Assembly (NCBI GenBank): GCA_905221605.1
Contig: CAJNDS010001057.1
Span: forward strand, 779,132-843,131
DNA: 64,000 bases
Direction: 5' to 3'
Source of the DNA: Symbiodinium natans
Taxonomy: Eukaryota; Sar; Dinophyceae; Suessiales; Symbiodiniaceae
A model generated the notes under the pieces. It saw nothing but the letters and a program-made list of their open reading frames with translations. It was not told the origin of the DNA and ran no database searches. The translations under genes and the position numbers were made by a program. Shown piece by piece: positions 59,011 through 64,000 of the stretch (the stretch's first letter is position 1; each line of letters starts with the position of its first letter).

Positions 59011-60306
59011 TACGGGCTCGACCCCTATTTTCGCTCTGCGGCCGCCCCGTCGGATGCCCCGCCTCCTCTTCCGGTCCATTTGGCTGCTTGTGAGGGCCTT
59101 GCAGGGGGATCCTGAAAATTCCGGGAATTTTAACACTTTTTGTCTAAAAATCCTGGGAATTTTGGGAATCACCCGGAGCTGAAAATTCCCGGAATTTTAG
59201 GAATTGTCCGGATTGAGGTTTGGGCTTGCCGGGTTGGATTTTAAGGTTCCAGCGCAACAATGATGACATGGGTGCCCTTTGAAAATTCCGGGAATTTTCG
59301 GGACCCGGGGATTTTTCGGTTAAGGTTTTGGGGTTTAATAGAAATGGTATAGGGTTTGTGTCCGGCGTTTTATCGAGTTGTGGGGGTTTTTGTTTTTTGT
59401 TGTAATGGTTTGGGTTTTGTCGGGCGTGGTGAGGGATGGATGGTTTTGGGGGTGCTGAGGGGCTGGGGCTGAGGGGTTGCGGTTGAGGGGTTGGGGCTGA
59501 AAGGCTGGGGTTTTGGGGGGTTTTGTTTTTTGTTGTAATGGTTTGGGTTTTGTGGGGTGTGGTGGGGGGTGGGTGGCTTTGGGGGGCTGAGGGGCTGGGT
59601 TTGAGGGTCTGCGGTTGAGGGGCTGGGGTTGAAAGGCTGGGGTTTTGGGGGGTTTGTTGTAATGGTTTGGATTTTGTCGGGCGTGGTGGGGGGTGGATGG
59701 TTTTGGGGTGTTGAGGGGTTGGGGTTGAGGGGCTGCGGTTGAGGGGCTGGGGCTGAAAGGTTGGGATTTTGGGGGGTTTTGTTTGTTGTTGTAATGGTTT
59801 GGGTTTTGTCGGTCGTGGTGGGGGATGGTTTTGTCGGGTGCGGCGGGGGTGGGTGGTTTTGGGGGGCTGAGGGGTTTGGGTTTGAGGGGCTGCGGTTGAG
59901 GGGTTGGGGTTGAAAGGTTGGGGTTTTGGGGGGTTTGTTGTAATGGCGGGGGGTGGAAGGGCTGAAAGGTTGGGGTTTTGGGGGGTTTTGTTTTTTGTTG
60001 TAATGGTTTGGGTTTTGTCGGACGTGGGGGGGGATGGATGATTTTGGGGTGTTGAGGGGCTGGGCCTGAGGGGTTGTGGTTGAGGGGTTGGGGCTGAAAG
60101 GCTGGGGTTTTGGGGGGTTTTGTTTTTTGTGTGGGGGGTGGATGGTTTTGGCGTGCTGAGGGGTTGGGATTTGAGGGGCTAGACTTGTTGAGGGCTTGAG
60201 TTGAGGAGGGCTTGTTGAGGGGCTGGGGAGGGGTTGTTAAAGGAAGGGGTTATTGAAGGGGGGATTGATGAAGGGAGGAACTATTGAAGAGAGGGATTGT
60301 GATGGG
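59011..60306 (+). repeat. Large direct repeat, copy 1 (G/T-rich complex repeat)
   Basis: Nearly identical to 62,710-64,000. Begins TACGGGCTCGACCCC, then a GC-rich 100 bp, a block of AAAATTCC palindromes, and about 850 bp of degenerate ~120-bp G/T-rich repeats (GTTGTAATGGTTTGGGTTTTG, GAGGGGCTGGGGCTGAAAGG). The match continues up to the window edge, so its true end is unknown. Confidence 0.9.
59115..59300. repeat. Cluster of AAAATTCC(C/G)GGAATTTT palindromes
   Basis: Palindromic 17-mers at about 59,116, 59,184 and 59,281, with related half-sites (TCCTGGGAATTTTGGGAAT) between. The same set recurs in the second copy (62,815-63,000). Confidence 0.8.
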
Positions 60307-62065
60307 GCTGTTGAGGATTGAACACTTTTGTATTTTGAGGGGTTATTTGGGGGCTTGGAATCGGATTGATATTACGATGATAATATTTCAATTATTTATT
60401 TGGGTGCGGCTCAAAAGTCTGGGTATGTAACTGGCTCCCGGGCGTCATTCCGCGACATAGGGTTTGTAACAAAGCCGTTCTGCTTGCGACAAGCAGTCCG
60501 CGACAAACCTCCGCGACAAGCCTCCGCGACAAGCCTTTGCGACAAGCCCCTTCTTGGAACTGCATGGGTTTCGTATCTCTTTTTCAAGACAGCGCGAAAC
60601 AGCCGCGACAAACCCCGCGACATACGTATGAAACAAGTGGGCGCGACATACGTATGTAACACGGGCGGGTGGCGGGACACCGCGACATACCCCTGTTTAG
60701 AGCCACAGCCATTTCGATAACCTCGTAAAATCTTTATTCTAAATTTTTTTCTTTTCGTGATTATTTGGATCCGCCTCATACATCTTATTTTCATATTAGC
60801 ATGGCGCTAAAGTTTAACATGGCGTAAGGGGAGGGGGGGTCTAAGGGCGAATGCGAGGATTAAGAATCATAAATTCTAATATTAGGTAAATTTCAAGTTT
60901 TAGAGTAGTCTATTGTAAATGTATCTATTAGAGAATTTTATCGATATTATGTTCTATTATGTTTATTCGTTAGTATGGCATAAGGTGGCGCAAGGGCGAG
61001 CCATTGGGAATCCTATGAACTTAGGGCTTTAATTTGGCACAAGAATTTAGAATATTATCTAAATGAAAGGACGAATTCCTAATATTTTGAGAAATTATGG
61101 TTTTAATGATATTATATGAGATATCGAGGCATTTGGGGTTAAGGATTTCGGATCTGGGATCGAGGAGTTTTGTAGAATCTTCGTTACCTTCTTTTATTTT
61201 TCGTCTTTCTGGGACATTTCTCTAATTGGGGGATGGAGATGGACTTTAAAAAAAAGAGGTATCCTGGAGAGTACGAAACTTTTGGTTGGTAGGTTGGTCT
61301 CATTTCCGGTTCCGGGTATTTGGATACAGAAATCGTCGTATTCTCCTATCATTATGTCACCTTTCTTAATAGGCGCTTTGGGGAGCAAAGGCCTCTTGCG
61401 CCCTTCATGGATTAGCTTGAAAGGAGGGGTCGTGATAAGGCAATTCCCTTCAAGTTTAGGGGTGGGTGACGAGTGTAAGTTTTAAGGCTCATTGAGGATA
61501 TTATCTTGGGAGGTTATTTATATATTCAAATTTATATAATGATAATTCGAATTATGATGGCAAATCATAGGACATAAATCTTAAATCGGGATGCTCTCAT
61601 TCCGGTGCAAGAGGCTTCTGCTCCCAAAAGCACCAATTAAGAACCAGAAATGCGTATAGACGCATAGAGGCTTATGCTCTCAGAAAAGGCAAATCCACCA
61701 CCACCCCGAACAAGAAACGAGACCAACCAAAAGATTCGTGCTCTCCAAGACACCTCGTCGTGCACAAAAACCCGCCGCCACCCCCAATTAGAGAGGCGTC
61801 CCAGAAAGACGAAAAGCAGAAGAAAACAACGAAAGTTCCACCAGGTGAGACGTCTCAAAGGTGAAACCCAATTGTAAACAAGGCAAGAGAATTGTTGAGA
61901 AATCACGCCTCCATAAATTCTCATAGGAAGGTTGCTCTCAAGCAGCTCAGAAGTTCAATTCGTGTAAGCAAGCCAGCCTGCGCTAAGGAGTCTCCTGCAG
62001 AACATCAACATGACGTCAATGGCGTCCTATTTTGAAGGGACTCCTGTGCAAAGATCAATCATCAA
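60307..62065. other. AT-rich region without a definable gene
   Basis: Strongly AT-rich at 60,720-61,180 and 61,490-61,570. Contains a cluster of GCGACAAGCC/GCGACATACG motifs. No domain was recognised in any frame. Confidence 0.45.
60450..60690 (+). repeat. Cluster of GCGACAWRC motifs including a 13-bp tandem repeat
   Basis: TCCGCGACAAGCC-type 13-mers four times in a row at about 60,496-60,547, and GCGACATACGTATG twice near 60,616 and 60,642, plus isolated copies. The open frame on the minus strand is a translation of these repeats. Confidence 0.7.
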
Positions 62066-62710
62066 TCAAAAGTGGATATCAGGAATGAAATGTTCGCCCC
62101 CGAGGGGTAGTTTTGGCTCGCCTTCGCGGCGACGTTGGATACATCTATGCAAATGCCGTTGCAGTGCAAACGAAATACGTTCGCGTAGCCGAAGTTTTGT
62201 GGTCCCAAGAGGCCGTTCTAATGGTCCATCTACGGCACGGCAGAGAGAATCCATAAGTTGAGTCCCTTCGACATTCAGACCTCCCGCATAATCGAAGACA
62301 ATTGGTTCAAAACCGATTCCCTGTTCGTTACATCGGCTCAAAGTGGCTCGATCCTGGCGCTTGTGTTGGGCATGTTGTTCTGTTGCCTTCTGCAAGTCGA
62401 CCCTTTGCCGGAAAGGTGATACCACTGCAAAATCCATGGCGATTCGACCGAAATGCTTCCAAGCAGATTGTCTGCATAATGGAGTTGGTACCGTCAGAAT
62501 GTCCGCAGGTCTACGTGCAGGATCCTCCGGTAACAAGTGAGTTGGCTCTCTTCGGACTCCCAATCCTCCACCCCATAAGGCTCGAAAGACTTCATCCCGG
62601 ATGAGATTATGAAGAGTGGTTTTTCCTATCATATTACAACTCAAGCAATGATGACCGAAGGCATCACTACTTTGGGGACACATTCGACATTCCTCATCAG
62701 CATCAAATAT
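62066..62710 (-). pseudogene. Remnant C-terminal restriction-like endonuclease domain of a non-LTR retroelement
   Basis: Reading leftward from 62,692: ECRMCPQSSDAFGHHCLSC gives a CCHC motif (Cx2C, 8 residues, H, 4 residues, C). It is followed by LHNLIRDEVF (the RHN-like block), EPTHLLPED, RRPADILTVP and, 18 residues on, MDFAVVSPFRQ (the RPD...D block). This order is that of the restriction-like endonucleases at the C-terminus of R2-type LINEs. No reverse transcriptase precedes it: upstream on the minus strand lies the large direct repeat beginning at 62,710, which seems to have cut off the rest. It ends at TAA-type stop near 62,066. Confidence 0.55.
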
Positions 62711-64000
62711 ACGGGCTCGACCCCTATTTTCGCTCTGCGGCCGCCCCGTCGGATGCCCCGCCTCCTCTTCCGGTCCATTTGGCTGCTTGTGAGGGCCTTG
62801 CAGGGGGATCCTGAAAATTCCGGGAATTTTAACACTTTTTGTCTAAAAATCCTGGGAATTTTGGGAATCACCCGGAGCTGAAAATTCCCGGAATTTTAGG
62901 AATTGTCCGGATTGAGGTTTGGGCTTGCCGGGTTGGATTTTAAGGTTCCAGCGCAACAATGATGACATGGGTGCCCTTTGAAAATTCCGGGAATTTTCGG
63001 GACCCGGGGATTTTTCGGTTAAGGTTTTGGGGTTTAATAGAAATGGTATAGGGTTTGTGTCCGGCGTTTTATCGAGTTGTGGGGGTTTTTGTTTTTTGTT
63101 GTAATGGTTTGGGTTTTGTCGGGCGTGGTGAGGGATGGATGGTTTTGGGGGTGCTGAGGGGCTGGGGCTGAGGGGTTGCGGTTGAGGGGTTGGGGCTGAA
63201 AGGCTGGGGTTTTGGGGGGTTTTGTTTTTTGTTGTAATGGTTTGGGTTTTGTGGGGTGTGGTGGGGGGTGGGTGGCTTTGGGGGGCTGAGGGGCTGGGTT
63301 TGAGGGTCTGCGGTTGAGGGGCTTGAAAGGCTGGGGTTTTGGGGGGTTTGTTGTAATGGTTTGGATTTTGTCGGGCGTGGTGGGGGGTGGATGGTTTTGG
63401 GGTGTTGAGGGGTTGGGGTTGAGGGGCTGCGGTTGAGGGGCTGGGGCTGAAAGGTTGGGATTTTGGGGGGTTTTGTTTGTTGTTGTAATGGTTTGGGTTT
63501 TGTCGGTCGTGGTGGGGGATGGTTTTGTCGGGTGCGGCGGGGGTGGGTGGTTTTGGGGGGCTGAGGGGTTTGGGTTTGAGGGGCTGCGGTTGAGGGGTTG
63601 GGGTTGAAAGGTTGGGGTTTTGGGGGGTTTGTTGTAATGGCGGGGGGTGGAAGGGCTGAAAGGTTGGGGTTTTGGGGGGTTTTGTTTTTTGTTGTAATGG
63701 TTTGGGTTTTGTCGGACGTGGGGGGGGATGGATGATTTTGGGGTGTTGAGGGGCTGGGCCTGAGGGGTTGTGGTTGAGGGGTTGGGGCTGAAAGGCTGGG
63801 GTTTTGGGGGGTTTTGTTTTTTGTGTGGGGGGTGGATGGTTTTGGCGTGCTGAGGGGTTGGGATTTGAGGGGCTAGACTTGTTGAGGGCTTGAGTTGAGG
63901 AGGGCTTGTTGAGGGGCTGGGGAGGGGTTGTTAAAGGAAGGGGTTATTGAAGGGGGGATTGATGAAGGGAGGAACTATTGAAGAGAGGGATTGTGATGGG
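62710..64000 (+). repeat. Large direct repeat, copy 2 (runs off the window)
   Basis: Matches 59,011-60,306 at an offset of 3,699 bases, falling to 3,694 after a 5-base loss near 63,322. Copy 1 and copy 2 differ at very few positions by eye, so the duplication is young. Confidence 0.9.

Noticed and set aside
60411-60794. Minus-strand 127-codon frame with CRGGLSR and YVA repeats
   Set aside because: Translation of the GCGACAAGCC/GCGACATACG motif cluster; no domain.

Overview
The window looks like nuclear DNA of a dinoflagellate, most likely of the Symbiodiniaceae type. This is inferred from degenerate plant-type telomere heptamers (CCCTAAA, CCCTAGA, TTTAGGG) scattered through non-coding DNA, very short exons that begin after AG|G, apparent GC and GA splice donors, a head-to-tail multicopy gene array, and abundant Ty1/copia-type retroelements. 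No prokaryotic features, rRNA or tRNA genes were recognised.

Layout. (1) 1-19,140 is one very large Ty1/copia-like unit on the + strand whose left end lies outside the window. It has a frame-broken integrase, a reverse transcriptase with YVDD, an RNase H split by a frameshift, a 492-aa unknown ORF, and an unbroken 4,141-aa ORF with a possible ADP-ribosyltransferase-like segment, two Cys/His zinc clusters and a long coiled coil. A 1.4-kb non-coding tail follows. The whole unit, tail included, is heavily enriched in GATAG on the + strand only; the signal stops near 19,035. (2) 19,200-26,790 holds an orphan RING-finger exon and then a chain of micro-exons (coiled coil, then acidic, then basic) buried in telomere-like introns. 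It also holds a fold-back-like minisatellite and a small MITE-like hairpin. (3) 26,790-39,120 is a tandem array of four ~3.12-kb gene units. Each seems to encode a secreted protein with mirrored domains: signal peptide, Lys/Met-rich segment, GRDP-like, NTF2-like, NTF2-like, GRDP-like, then a Cys/Gly tail and Pro/Ser end. (4) 39,120-40,588 is telomere-like satellite DNA. (5) 40,589-48,880 is a structurally complete Ty1/copia-type LTR retrotransposon on the minus strand. Its LTRs are identical by eye, both ORFs are intact, it carries tandem CCCH zinc fingers and a 2OG-Fe(II)-oxygenase-like domain, and the gag start codon lies inside the LTR. (6) 48,883-58,120 is more telomere-variant satellite, with strand switches, and scattered exon-like islands. 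(7) 58,120-64,000 changes character: AT-rich stretches, a G/T-rich complex repeat present twice in direct orientation (59,011 and 62,710), short AAAATTCC-type palindromes, and a remnant restriction-like endonuclease domain of a non-LTR retroelement.

The best candidates for something undescribed are the GATAG-marked giant element with its 4,141-aa ORF, the mirrored-domain tandem gene family, and the LTR element with an oxygenase-like domain and a perfect hairpin where a primer-binding site should be. Exon boundaries were judged by eye and need transcripts. Many open frames over the satellites are only translations of repeats and are left out.
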